Shown here: piece by piece, positions 1 through 8,062 of the stretch
How positions within the stretch are numbered: the first letter of the stretch is position 1
Layout of the letters: the number at the start of each line of letters is the position of its first letter
Source of the DNA: Aquisalinus luteolus
Lineage (GTDB): Bacteria > Pseudomonadota > Alphaproteobacteria > Caulobacterales > Parvularculaceae
Length of the DNA: 64,000 nucleotides
NCBI RefSeq assembly: GCF_009712425.2
Contig: NZ_VCJR02000001.1
Span: forward strand, 1,058,001-1,122,000
Reading direction: 5' to 3'
Notes under the pieces: generated by a model
What the model saw: the letters and a program-made list of their open reading frames with translations, nothing else
The model's database searches: none
What the model was told of the DNA's origin: nothing
Position numbers and translations under genes: made by a program

Positions 1-60
1 GTAGTCTGAGCGCATTACCGATCACCGAGACTGAGCTGAGGCTCATGGCGGCTGCCGCGA
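1..60 (-). pseudogene. C-terminal remnant of a heavy-metal P-type ATPase
   Basis: Read on the minus strand these bases encode [19 protein letters not shown], which is the conserved tail of CopA-type ATPases. It matches the tail of the intact ATPase ending at 4290 ([20 protein letters not shown]). Homology stops abruptly near base 60: upstream sequence on this strand does not encode the preceding transmembrane segment. The window begins inside the fragment, so its stop codon is not seen. The DNA identity to the intact copy looks like roughly 80 percent, which suggests a diverged second ATPase rather than a recent duplicate. Confidence 0.7.
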
Positions 61-342
61 GGTTTTGTCAGTGCAACTGATTAGTTGAGCGGGCAGGTCA
101 CGTCGGTTAGCGTCGCTGGATGCCCCGAAATCCATTTCGTTATTACAAAACGTCACCTCAGATCATCACTCGCTTGATTTTGTGCTTGCAGAACCGGGGC
201 CGTCCAAACATGACAGCACCCATGACCGGATGAGCCGCCATGAAGGCAGCGGCAAACAGTGTCAGGAGGCGGGTCACAAACTGCATCATTGTTCAAATAC
301 GTGAAAAAATTAAAACTTTCATTTCACCAAACTGTGAGGCCG
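61..342. other. Intergenic stretch downstream of csoR
   Basis: This stretch lies between the ATPase remnant and the csoR stop codon. I see no terminator or repeat in it. Its only possible gene is a 43-codon reading frame on the minus strand at 158-289, listed separately. The segment next to csoR (290-342) is AT-rich. Confidence 0.5.
158..289 (-). CDS. Possible 43-residue hydrophobic peptide
   Basis: A short frame begins MMQFVTRLLTLF, has one hydrophobic segment (about residues 3-27) resembling a signal or membrane anchor, and ends in a basic tail CKHKIKRVMI. It follows csoR on the same strand after 53 bases, so it could be co-transcribed. There is no Shine-Dalgarno sequence in front of either ATG. 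I do not recognise a family. It may be a chance frame in a decayed region; it is listed because of its position and its membrane-like composition. Confidence 0.25.
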   Translation of the reverse strand: MMQFVTRLLTLFAAAFMAAHPVMGAVMFGRPRFCKHKIKRVMI

Positions 343-618
343 CTACTTCTTGCGGCCACCAAGCACAGCAACAAGTTCCTCGACCTTTTCACGCCGGTCA
401 TCGACATTGCTTCCGGTCAGGGCATGATCCACACACGTTGCGATATGGTCATCCAGGATAACGGCCTCGAGGCCGACAAGCGCGGCCTTCACAGCCTGCA
501 CCTGACGAATGACGTCAATACAATACCGGTCGTCGGCCACCATCTTCGTGATGCCGCGCACTTGTCCCTCGATGCGGGCAAGCCTCCGGGTCGCGGCCTC
601 TTTGGTTTCAGTCTTCAT
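343..618 (-). CDS. csoR: CsoR/FrmR-family copper-sensing repressor
   Basis: This 91-residue all-helical DUF156 protein would be a cytoplasmic tetrameric repressor. The Cu(I) ligand pattern of true CsoR is visible: Cys in YCIDVIRQ, then His and Cys in DDHIATC (H-x3-C). RcnR and FrmR members use other residues, so copper is the likely ligand. The ATG at 618 (MKTETKEAATRR) gives the usual family N-terminus. An in-frame ATG nine codons upstream would put the operator-like sequence 624-641 inside the gene, so it is not preferred. That sequence directly before the start suggests autoregulation. It lies downstream of a decayed rhodanese gene, in a copper-resistance region. Confidence 0.9.
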   Translation of the reverse strand: MKTETKEAATRRLARIEGQVRGITKMVADDRYCIDVIRQVQAVKAALVGLEAVILDDHIATCVDHALTGSNVDDRREKVEELVAVLGGRKK

Positions 619-623
619 GGCAA

Positions 624-641
624 ATACCCCATACAGGGTAT
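624..641 (-). promoter_or_regulatory. CsoR-type operator before csoR
   Basis: On the minus strand this is ATACCCTGTATGGGGTAT, an imperfect inverted repeat with TACCC/GGGTA arms. It is the same motif class as the site at 6873-6889. It ends five bases before the csoR start codon, consistent with autorepression. Binding is inferred from the motif and its position. Confidence 0.6.
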
Positions 642-724
642 ACATATGGGGGCCTCGTGAAGCAATTTCCAGTCTCTTTATGCGTCAGGAACGAAAGGTT
701 CAGCCCAAGATGGACTGACAGTCA

Positions 725-1298
725 TCACTCAATGGCATTTCCAGCTGCGGTCCACGCCTTCATCGAGCCGATATAGACATCGACGTCCGAGAAGCCCTTC
801 CGCATGAGCTGCGAGGCGGCAATCGTGGCCCGGGCGCCGCTTCCGCACATGACGGTGACGGGCTTGTCCGGGTCGAGGTCACTGGCCGCATCAGGCAGCT
901 TGCCGACATAAGCGTGCTTGCTGTCCTTGATATGGCCGCTCTCATATTCGTCGATGGCCCGGACATCGAGCAGGGTCCAGCCAGCCGGCGGGTTGTCTAC
1001 GCGCGCGGCGACGGTTTCGGTATCGACGAAGTCGAGTGTGTCGAGCGGGCCGTTCTGGACCGCCACGGGCATGGCGCCGCTGACAAATCCGCTCACATTG
1101 TCGAAGCCGATCCGCTGAAGCGTGGTGGCCGCATCGACCGCCTGGTCGTCATCGCGCGCTACCAGCAGCACCGGTTTGTCGCCTGGCAGCAACCAGCCCG
1201 CGAAGGCGCCGCGGATCAATGACCGCAGCTTCGCCATCGGCGCTAAGGAAGTAGGAAAGGTGGGCAAGGCCCTGTGTCTTGATCTTTTCGAGTCTCGT
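725..1298 (-). pseudogene. Broken MBL-fold/rhodanese fusion gene (persulfide dioxygenase-like)
   Basis: Two pieces of one gene lie in different frames. The upstream piece (about 1206-1298) encodes RLEKIKTQGLAHLSYFLS and then EAAVIDPRR, the start of MBL-rhodanese fusion proteins. The downstream piece (725 to about 1215) encodes FAGWLLPGDKPVLLVA followed by a complete rhodanese domain with active-site Cys in VMCGSGARATIAA. The whole metallo-beta-lactamase domain between them is missing, and the join near 1205-1215 shifts the frame. The expected start codon reads ACG (1296-1298), nine bases after a good AGGAG. A shortened protein could be made from the ATG at 1237, but that would contain rhodanese sequence only. 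Intact relatives act in sulfide or persulfide metabolism. Confidence 0.75.
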
Positions 1299-1352
1299 TC
1301 TGTTTCGCTCCTTTTCGGGATCGAACGGGTCTGACTGGACGTGGAAGGCGCG

Positions 1353-1907
1353 TTAGTCCTCCGCGATGGCTGCCCCGGCAGCGTCGTCTGGATTGAGCGT
1401 GCCTTCGAAGGGGGGGACGGGGCGGCTCGCCGCCTCGCTTTCCGTCGATGCCGGTCCATTTTCCGCGATGTCGGAAATCAGCCATTCCATTTCCTTGATC
1501 TCGCGGCGCTGCGCCGTGATGATCTCGTCGGCAAGCTCGCGCACACGGACATCGTCGATGCCGGCGCGTTCACTTGTCATGATGGCAATGGAGTGGTGGG
1601 GGATCATCGCTTTCATGTAGGACCGGTCGTCGACAGTGCTCTGGCTGCGCACCAGCCAGAGGGCCAGGACGAACACGACCGCAGCGCCAATGAAAATGCC
1701 GAAATTGATCCGGCTGTCCTTGTACATGTTGAGCATGAAGCTCAGCATCACGACGGCCATCGCGGCGCCCATGATGAAGGCCATGGAGAAGCGCGTTTCG
1801 CTCCAGCGAACATGCTCCCACGCATAGGTGTTGAGGTACATCAGTCCAAACATCACGATCACCGATGTGATGATCATTGCTCCAAACCGCCAATAACTGT
1901 TCTTCAT
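1353..1907 (-). CDS. DUF305 membrane protein
   Basis: The 184-residue protein has three predicted membrane helices (around residues 5-30, 42-62 and 70-92), then a DUF305 domain with the typical MIPHHSIAIMTSERA motif and a charged, Pro-rich tail. DUF305 proteins are common in copper and silver resistance clusters; the His pair is thought to bind metal. The start is ambiguous: an AAGGAGG lies directly before an in-frame ATG at 1922 (no spacing), a GTG at 1913 has nine-base spacing, and the ATG at 1907 has fifteen. The ATG at 1952 is excluded because the operator-like motif 1930-1946 would fall inside the gene. It is probably co-expressed with the downstream broken rhodanese gene. Confidence 0.8.
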   Translation of the reverse strand: MKNSYWRFGAMIITSVIVMFGLMYLNTYAWEHVRWSETRFSMAFIMGAAMAVVMLSFMLNMYKDSRINFGIFIGAAVVFVLALWLVRSQSTVDDRSYMKAMIPHHSIAIMTSERAGIDDVRVRELADEIITAQRREIKEMEWLISDIAENGPASTESEAASRPVPPFEGTLNPDDAAGAAIAED

Positions 1908-1929
1908 ATCCACTTTCAACATCCTCCTT

Positions 1930-1946
1930 ATACAGTGGTGGGGTAT
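1930..1946 (-). promoter_or_regulatory. CsoR-like site upstream of the DUF305 gene
   Basis: On the minus strand this is ATACCCCACCACTGTAT. The ends ATACCCC and GTAT match the site at 6873-6889, but the right arm is weaker. It sits immediately upstream of the Shine-Dalgarno sequence of the DUF305 gene, where a bound repressor would block transcription or early elongation. Confidence 0.45.
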
Positions 1947-1985
1947 TTCCACGACTAACGGAGAAGTGTGTGAACAGGTTCCGAG

Positions 1986-2435
1986 TTAATCCGATTTTTG
2001 AATTCCGCCCGAAGTTGGACCATCCATTTGGTTTCGCATCAGGAGGAAAATGAAGGATGCCGAGCACGAAATCAGCAGGAAACCATTGAGTGATTCCAGT
2101 CCCGCCAGGAACCGCGAATGTCCGGTTGGATAGATATCGCCCAGCCCAAGCGATGTGTAGTTGACGAGGGAGAAATAGAATATGTCCATGAACCCGTCCG
2201 CTTCGCCGCCCTTGAAACCACCCAAGTCAAAGGCATCCAGTAGCGTAAAGCTGGTTGCATAGAGCGCTGCCTCAGCGAGGTGCGCCAGGCCTGCACCTAC
2301 GATACCCGAAACAACGATCGGGAGACCTGAACGCGCTTCATGGTTCAGGCGTCGGTGCAGATGCGCCAGTGCGAGATAATGCACCGTGCTTGCCAGCACG
2401 AAAGTGAGCAGTCCGATCAAGGTTGCGATGATCAT
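1986..2435 (-). CDS. Two-TM potassium-channel-like protein
   Basis: The 149-residue protein resembles an Ion_trans_2 subunit. It has an N-terminal helix (1-20), a second hydrophobic stretch (about 40-65), a pore loop with TSLGLGD (consensus T-x-G-x-G-D selectivity filter, normally K+), and a last helix (about 118-138). The ATG overlaps the stop codon of the upstream APC permease by four bases (ATGA), so the two are translationally coupled. No regulatory RCK domain is present. An ion channel in a copper-resistance operon is unusual; its role there is unknown. Confidence 0.75.
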   Translation of the reverse strand: MIIATLIGLLTFVLASTVHYLALAHLHRRLNHEARSGLPIVVSGIVGAGLAHLAEAALYATSFTLLDAFDLGGFKGGEADGFMDIFYFSLVNYTSLGLGDIYPTGHSRFLAGLESLNGFLLISCSASFIFLLMRNQMDGPTSGGIQKSD

Positions 2436-3775
2436 GAGTGGGCTTTGTGCTGGTCGTTTCCGGACTCCTCTCCGGGAGGATTGTCGCGAAGACGTTTCAG
2501 GAAGAAATGCTCGAATAAAAAGACTGCAGCCATGCCGAAAGCCGCGATCATGATGATGACTGGATCGGCTTGCCACTTCAGGGCGATGAAGGCGATCAGG
2601 ACGACGGCATCGAGTGCCATCGCACAGATAAGGATTGCGGGTGCGGCGCCGACATCCCGTCTCAAATGCCGGAAGACGCCCCAATGGATGATGATATCCA
2701 TGACCAGATAGAAGATTGCGCCAAGCGAAGCGATGCGACTGAGATCGAAGAAAGCCGCGAGCAATCCGGCAGCCACAACCGTATAGACGAGCGTATGACG
2801 CTGTACCGTTCCGGGCATGCCGAAATGTCTATGCGGAATCAGGTTCATGTCGGTCAGCATGGCGAGCATGCGGGAGACGGCAAACAAGCTGGCAAGCAGG
2901 CCTGAAGCTGTCGCGATGATCGCAATCGTTACTGTGAACCACAATCCATAGTTTCCAAGTGCTGGCCGGGCCGCTTCGGCGAGAGCATAGTCCTTCGCCG
3001 CAACAATCTCCGAGACAGTGAGGGTTGATCCGACAGCGAAACAGACAAGGAGATAGATGAAAGTGCAGATCGCAAGCGAGATCATGATGGCCCGCCCGAC
3101 ATTGCGGGTCGGTTCCTTCACCTCGTCGCCACTGTTCGTGATGGTGGTGAATCCCTTATAGGCCAGGATGGCGAGCGCGACGCCGGCCAGGAATCCACCG
3201 GCAGATGTGCTGTCAGCGAAACCATCTGCTGCTGGCTGGAAGCTGAATCCGGCAGCCCAGATCGCAATAAGCGCGAAAATCAGTATGCCACCAATCTTGA
3301 GAATAGCCGTGACCTTCGATACGCCGCCGATCACCTGATTACCGGCAATATTTATCACGAAAGCCAGGATAATCAGTCCGATTGCCAGCAAGGGGACGAA
3401 TATGCCGCCCTCGACGCCAAACAGCTGCAGCGTGTACGTACCGAACGTGCGGGCGACCAGGCTTTCATTGATGATCATCGAGAACGCCATCAGCAGGGCG
3501 GCGCTTCCGGTCACGGTAGACGGGCCGTAAGCGCGGCGGAGTATCATCGCGATGCCGCCGGCGCTAGGATACTTGTTGGAGACCTTGATATAGGAATAGG
3601 CGCTGAAGCCGCTGATGATGGCTGCCGTGAGGAAGGCGAGCGGAAACAGGTCGCCGGCAAATTCAGCGACCTGACCGGTCAGGGCAAAGATGCCGGCACC
3701 GATCATCACGCCCGTCCCCATGGCGACGGTGCCCGCCAGCGTCAGTGACCCTTGCTTGTAGTCATCCTCACTCAT
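2432..3775 (-). CDS. APC-superfamily amino acid permease
   Basis: This is a 447-residue polytopic inner-membrane protein with about 12 hydrophobic segments. The first helix carries the APC unwound-helix signature GTGVMIGAGIFALTGQ (about 20-35), where substrate binding occurs in relatives. The substrate cannot be inferred. Its ATG overlaps the stop of the upstream DUF411 gene, and its own stop overlaps the channel gene start, so three genes form a tightly coupled block behind the copper ATPase. This could be metal-linked amino acid transport or an independent cargo gene. Confidence 0.8.
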   Translation of the reverse strand: MSEDDYKQGSLTLAGTVAMGTGVMIGAGIFALTGQVAEFAGDLFPLAFLTAAIISGFSAYSYIKVSNKYPSAGGIAMILRRAYGPSTVTGSAALLMAFSMIINESLVARTFGTYTLQLFGVEGGIFVPLLAIGLIILAFVINIAGNQVIGGVSKVTAILKIGGILIFALIAIWAAGFSFQPAADGFADSTSAGGFLAGVALAILAYKGFTTITNSGDEVKEPTRNVGRAIMISLAICTFIYLLVCFAVGSTLTVSEIVAAKDYALAEAARPALGNYGLWFTVTIAIIATASGLLASLFAVSRMLAMLTDMNLIPHRHFGMPGTVQRHTLVYTVVAAGLLAAFFDLSRIASLGAIFYLVMDIIIHWGVFRHLRRDVGAAPAILICAMALDAVVLIAFIALKWQADPVIIMIAAFGMAAVFLFEHFFLKRLRDNPPGEESGNDQHKAHS

Positions 3776-4272
3776 GGTCTTGCCTGTTCGGAGACCAATT
3801 GCGTTCCCCGATAGGAGGCATATGTCCTGGCATCCTCTCCAGAGAAGATGATGACATCATACCGATCTGGCGCGTTCGGTGTTTCCATGCCGGGAGAGCC
3901 TTGCGGCATGCCGGGCACCGAGACGCCGTTGACGTCAGGCTTTTCTTCGAGCAAGCGTCGTATTTCCCGAGCGGGAACGTGACCTTCAACGACATATCCG
4001 TCGACTTCTGCGGTATGGCAACTCATCAGTTCATCCCGAACACCAAGCCGTGACCGAATGGGTGTCAGGTCCTCTTCCTCTTTCACGATGACGTAGAAAC
4101 CCTCGTCATGCAGGTGGTCCACCCAGGCGGCGCAGCAACCGCACCATGGCGTCTTGTGTACAGTGACTGTTTGCGCGTTGGCTGCGGGTGACGCGGAGAA
4201 GAGCATCACGCCCGCTATCAGGGCTGCAATCATCAGCGCACCGAGCGCGCTCATAGCAAGTGGTCTGGACAT
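3772..4272 (-). CDS. DUF411 periplasmic metal-binding protein
   Basis: The 166-residue protein has a signal peptide (about 1-34, cleavage near ANA-QT). Family landmarks are all present: TPWCGCCAAWVDHL (Cys44, 46, 47), SCHTAEVDGYVVEGHVPA (Cys85, His86, His98) and GVSVPGMPQGSPGME. DUF411 proteins occur in copper, silver and mercury resistance clusters and are thought to be thioredoxin-fold periplasmic metal binders. It lies 17 bases downstream of the copper ATPase and overlaps the APC permease, so it is in the same transcript. Confidence 0.88.
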   Translation of the reverse strand: MSRPLAMSALGALMIAALIAGVMLFSASPAANAQTVTVHKTPWCGCCAAWVDHLHDEGFYVIVKEEEDLTPIRSRLGVRDELMSCHTAEVDGYVVEGHVPAREIRRLLEEKPDVNGVSVPGMPQGSPGMETPNAPDRYDVIIFSGEDARTYASYRGTQLVSEQARP

Positions 4273-4289
4273 GTCTGTGCTCCGGAAAA

Positions 4290-6515
4290 TTAGAGTTTAA
4301 GGGTTCTCAGCCGCAAGGCGTTGCCGATAACAGATACGGAGCTGAAACTCATGGCGGCCGCCGCGATCATCGGGCTCAGTAACAAGCCGAAGAAGGGATA
4401 CAGAATGCCAGCGGCAACCGGCACGCCAAGCGTATTGTAGAAGAACGCGAAGAACAGGTTCTGGCGGATGTTGCGCATCGTGGCGTGGCTGAGCTCCCGG
4501 GCCTTTGCGACCCCGATCAGATCGCCTTTCACAAGCGTTACACCGGCACTCTCCATGGCCACATCGGTTCCGGTTCCCATGGCGATTCCGACATCCGCCT
4601 GAGCGAGCGCGGGCGCATCATTTATGCCGTCACCGCACATGGCCACGCGGGCACCGTTCTTCTGGAGTTCGGACACGATCCGATGCTTGTCTTCAGGCGA
4701 GACGTCGGCGTGAACCTCATCGATGCCGACCTTGTCGGCGACCGCGCGTGCTGTCGTCTCATTGTCACCTGTCAACATCACAATCTTCAACCCTTCGGCA
4801 TGAAGACGTCTGATGGCTTCCGGTGTCGTCTCCTTGATCGGGTCCGCCACAGAGACAAGGCCTGCCGGTTTTCCGTCGACGGCGGCGAACATAACCGTCT
4901 GGCCTTCGGTGCGGTACTGGTCAGCGCGTGTCCCGAGGTCGTCAGACCAGCCCCCGATCCGCTGCATCATCTTTCTGTTGCCGATGGCGACGGTTTGGCC
5001 GTCGACGCTTGCCTGCGCACCTTCGCCAGTGACGGATTCAAATCCGTGCGCATCCTTGTGAGGCGCGCCCTTGCCTTTTGCGCCACGCACGATCGCGTCG
5101 GCAAGTGGGTGCTCGCTCAAACGTTCCACCGCGGCTACGAGACTAAGCAACGAGGCTTCGTCGAAGCCTTCGCCTGGCTGGACGCGTACCAGTTCGGGGC
5201 GTCCGAGCGTCAACGTCCCGGTCTTGTCGACCACGATCGTATCGACCTTCTCAAGCGTCTCCAACGCTTCAGCATTCTTGATCAGGATGCCGTTGGACGC
5301 GCCCTTGCCCGTGCCGACCATGATCGACATCGGGGTTGCCAGACCTAGCGCACAGGGACATGCGATGATCAGGACGGCAACGGCATTCACGATCGCAAAA
5401 GCCATCGCCGGGTCGGGTCCGAACACGGCCCACACGACAAAGGTCAGGATTGCAATTCCAATAACAGCCGGAACGAACCAGGCAGCGACGAGATCAGCGA
5501 GCCGCTGGATTGGAGCTCGGGACCGCTGAGCGGCGGCAACCATTCGGACAATCTGGGACAAGAGCGTGTCTTCGCCCACATGTGTCGCCTTCATAACGAG
5601 CGACCCGGTTCCGTTGACCGTGCCGCCGGTCACACGGGCGCCAGCGGCTTTTTCGACGGGCAGGGGTTCGCCGGTGACCATGGACTCGTCAACCGACCCA
5701 TGGCCGTCGACGACCTCGCCATCGACCGGGATCTTCTCACCTGGCCGGACCCGCAGCTTGTCGCCAGACTTTACATCCGCGAGATCGACATCCTGTTCGC
5801 TGCCATCGTCAGCAATCCTGCGCGCAGTAGCAGGGGCAAGCTCCAGCAGTGCACGAATGGCTCCTGAGGTGGCGTTGCGCGCGCGCAGTTCGAGCACCTG
5901 GCCAAGTAAAACCAGCGTAACGATGACGGCGGCCGCCTCGTAGTAGACTGCTACCGCGCCGCCATGCCCACGGAATGAATCGGGAAATATGCCGGGCGCG
6001 AATGTTGCGACCAGGGAATAAATATAGGCCACGCCGACGCCCATCGCGATCAGGGTGAACATGTTGAGGTTGCGTCGCTTCACGGATTGCCAGCCGCGCA
6101 CGAAGAAAGGCCAGCCGGCCCAAACGACAACGGGAGTCGCGATCAGGGCCTGAAGCCAGACACTCCATGTCGGATCAATCCAGTGCCTGAGCGGGCTGCC
6201 GGGAATCATTTCGCCCATGACAAAGGCGAGCAGTGGCGCCGAGAAGACAAGGGCGACCCAGAAGCGCCGCGTCATGTCATCCAGTTCGCTGGTATCCTGC
6301 TCGGCCGTCACCGTTTCCGGTTCGAGCGCCATGCCGCAGATCGGGCAGCCTGTATTGGCAGTTTCGCGTACCTGCGGATGCATGGGACAGGTCCAGACGG
6401 TGCCGGCATAGCCGATCGGAACCTTGTCATAGGCATCATCGGGCTTCTCTGGAGCGGCCTGATCGTTGTGATGGCACGCATGTCCGGAATGGGCGTGAGA
6501 AGTGTCGTTGGTCAT
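4290..6515 (-). CDS. copA: Copper-translocating P1B-type ATPase
   Basis: The 741-residue inner-membrane ATPase would export Cu(I) (possibly Ag(I)) to the periplasm. The N-terminus is His-rich and carries a heavy-metal-binding domain, WTCPMHPQV to [10 protein letters not shown] (Cys43, Cys57, Cys60), instead of the ferredoxin-like CxxC domain. Core motifs follow in order: TGEP (281-284), the transmembrane CPC site in [12 protein letters not shown] (386-388), phosphorylation motif DKTGTLT (430), SEHPLADA, and hinge [22 protein letters not shown]. The tail is [20 protein letters not shown]. It is the second gene of the operon driven by the promoter at 6867-6895. All catalytic residues appear intact. 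Confidence 0.95.
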   Translation of the reverse strand: MTNDTSHAHSGHACHHNDQAAPEKPDDAYDKVPIGYAGTVWTCPMHPQVRETANTGCPICGMALEPETVTAEQDTSELDDMTRRFWVALVFSAPLLAFVMGEMIPGSPLRHWIDPTWSVWLQALIATPVVVWAGWPFFVRGWQSVKRRNLNMFTLIAMGVGVAYIYSLVATFAPGIFPDSFRGHGGAVAVYYEAAAVIVTLVLLGQVLELRARNATSGAIRALLELAPATARRIADDGSEQDVDLADVKSGDKLRVRPGEKIPVDGEVVDGHGSVDESMVTGEPLPVEKAAGARVTGGTVNGTGSLVMKATHVGEDTLLSQIVRMVAAAQRSRAPIQRLADLVAAWFVPAVIGIAILTFVVWAVFGPDPAMAFAIVNAVAVLIIACPCALGLATPMSIMVGTGKGASNGILIKNAEALETLEKVDTIVVDKTGTLTLGRPELVRVQPGEGFDEASLLSLVAAVERLSEHPLADAIVRGAKGKGAPHKDAHGFESVTGEGAQASVDGQTVAIGNRKMMQRIGGWSDDLGTRADQYRTEGQTVMFAAVDGKPAGLVSVADPIKETTPEAIRRLHAEGLKIVMLTGDNETTARAVADKVGIDEVHADVSPEDKHRIVSELQKNGARVAMCGDGINDAPALAQADVGIAMGTGTDVAMESAGVTLVKGDLIGVAKARELSHATMRNIRQNLFFAFFYNTLGVPVAAGILYPFFGLLLSPMIAAAAMSFSSVSVIGNALRLRTLKL

Positions 6516-6568
6516 GGCTCTGACTCTTTCAGCAGGAGTGCTTCACAGGATGAGGGTATGCATCACTT

Positions 6569-6823
6569 TTATGCGCTGCTGTTTCGGTTGAAGAAGTTGA
6601 ACAAGGGAACGAACAGAAGGGCGATGTACCAGCCATAGAGATAGCTCTCGACAAGGCCGATCAGGAAACCAGTCAGCGTTCCAAACTCAAATCCGGGCAG
6701 TAGATCCTGCCATGCTGGATGCATGTGAAGGCTGGACGGCGTCACACTCCCCCAGCCGACGCACAGCAAATAACTGACGAGCAGGAACAGAGACAGCGAG
6801 TGTCCGACGGGGATAATTTTCAT
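6569..6823 (-). CDS. DUF5676 small membrane protein
   Basis: The 84-residue protein starts MKIIPVGHSLSLF, contains an HMHPAWQDLLPGF loop, and ends GWYIALLFVPLFNFFNRNSSA; two hydrophobic segments are seen. This matches a family of small membrane proteins found next to copper-exporting ATPases. The function is unknown. It is the first gene of the operon with the ATPase, 45 bases downstream of the -10 element. The start at 6823 has GGAGGTCAG before it. An in-frame upstream ATG at 6853 would add ten residues lacking family similarity. Confidence 0.75.
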   Translation of the reverse strand: MKIIPVGHSLSLFLLVSYLLCVGWGSVTPSSLHMHPAWQDLLPGFEFGTLTGFLIGLVESYLYGWYIALLFVPLFNFFNRNSSA

Positions 6824-6866
6824 TCTGACCTCCAGCGGTCCAGGCAAGAGCAAGTAGGACAGTCAT

Positions 6867-6895
6867 AGTATAATACCCCTAGGGGGTATATTCAA
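6867..6895 (-). promoter_or_regulatory. Promoter with CsoR operator as its spacer
   Basis: On the minus strand: -35 TTGAAT (6890-6895), a 17-base spacer ATACCCCCTAGGGGTAT (6873-6889), and -10 TATACT (6867-6872). The spacer is itself a near-perfect palindrome of the copper-operator type, so a bound CsoR would cover the RNA polymerase site. It drives the DUF5676-copA-DUF411-APC-channel operon. The elements are read directly; the regulator is inferred from the csoR gene in the same region. Confidence 0.8.
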
Positions 6896-6958
6896 TATCA
6901 TCGCCGCTTGCCGGTTGCTTTTCAACTTGGCCGGCAAGCGGCAGTTTGGATTTCCTCC

Positions 6959-8053
6959 TTATCGAGGCGCACGGGAGGACGAGTGCGTGTGAATGACCTG
7001 CCAGGTGCCGGCGACCTTGCGGAACAGCACCGTTTGTTTCCCGATACGCTCCAGGCGTTCGCCATTGGAGCTGAACGTTCCACTGATCGCTGTGTCCGCG
7101 ACAGCCCATGCAAAGTCACTTCCCTCGAATTGCACGTCTATATTCGAGAAGTCGAGTTCGAGATCCGGAATGGTATCTTTTTCGGGCTCGACATGATTTT
7201 CGACAAGGTCGAGCAGGCCAGTATTCTCGCCGCCTGACTCAAAGTACCGGGCGCCTGACCAGTCGAGAAAGTTCTGTCGGAACAGTTCGCCATCGCCGGT
7301 CTCCCAACCGGTTTCGATCGCGGCCATGATATCCAGGATCGCCTGTTCATCAGTCGAGACCGGTTTGGTGTCGTGATGGCCGTCGGAGTTGTCGTGTCCG
7401 GCGGGGACCGTGCCTGACATTTCTCGATCAGCTGCACCGTCGGTATGGTCGTGATCATGTCCATCGCCGCTCGCCGATGATCCATCCATCGTGTCGGATG
7501 GAGGCGCTCCGTGAGCGTCTTGATGATCGTCTGTTGAATTTACGGTGCCTTGGTCGCCATGACCGGCTCCGCCGCCATGATCATGATCGTGGCCTGGCCC
7601 GCTGGCTTCAGGAAGGGTCTGCACGCCAAGTCCGTACTTGTAGACAATTGTGCCTCCCCACCACGCTGTAACCGTCAAAAGACCTGCCACCGCCAGGGCA
7701 CTGATCGCAAATACCGGGCCGGGCGACGAGGCCCTTCTCAGCCAGCGCCAACCGGCGAGGGCCAGTAATGCGAGGCCCGTGGGAACAGCCCAGTTGCGAT
7801 GGGTTGTCATCGCTTCATGGGACGGCGCATCGTGAGCAACGCTGTAATAGGCCTGAAACCCGGCCGCGATGGTGGCCAGAACCGCCAAGGCAGCCAATGC
7901 CAGCATCCAGTCGGCGGCCGGTCGAAGGCTGTCGCGCCAGCGGCCTGCAAGTACGAGGAGGCCAGCCACATATGCCAAGGCTGCAGATGTGCCGAGGGCA
8001 TAGGTAAAATGCACCAGCACGGGGTGAATATTGGGTTCTATGAAACCGCCCAT
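6959..8053 (-). CDS. DUF2231 membrane domain fused to NTF2-like domain
   Basis: The 364-residue protein has two recognisable parts. Residues 1-140 form a DUF2231-type four-helix membrane domain starting with the usual IEPNIHPVLVHF. Residues 152-228 are a linker loaded with His and Asp (GHDHDHGG, GDGHDHDHTDG, DGHHD), likely metal binding. Residues 235-364 look like a SnoaL/NTF2 or DUF4440 domain (start DEQAILDIMAAIETGW, end VLFRKVAGTWQVIHTHSS). It lies nine bases downstream of copB and probably ends the multicopper oxidase operon. The two domains normally occur in separate proteins; the joint function is unknown. Confidence 0.75.
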   Translation of the reverse strand: MGGFIEPNIHPVLVHFTYALGTSAALAYVAGLLVLAGRWRDSLRPAADWMLALAALAVLATIAAGFQAYYSVAHDAPSHEAMTTHRNWAVPTGLALLALAGWRWLRRASSPGPVFAISALAVAGLLTVTAWWGGTIVYKYGLGVQTLPEASGPGHDHDHGGGAGHGDQGTVNSTDDHQDAHGAPPSDTMDGSSASGDGHDHDHTDGAADREMSGTVPAGHDNSDGHHDTKPVSTDEQAILDIMAAIETGWETGDGELFRQNFLDWSGARYFESGGENTGLLDLVENHVEPEKDTIPDLELDFSNIDVQFEGSDFAWAVADTAISGTFSSNGERLERIGKQTVLFRKVAGTWQVIHTHSSSRAPR

Positions 8054-8062
8054 TTTGTTCTC

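Noticed and set aside
725-1459. A 244-codon frame through the rhodanese gene
   Set aside because: Its first 74 codons encode Arg/Ser/Pro-rich nonsense that overlaps the DUF305 gene; real homology is split between two frames, so it is a pseudogene.
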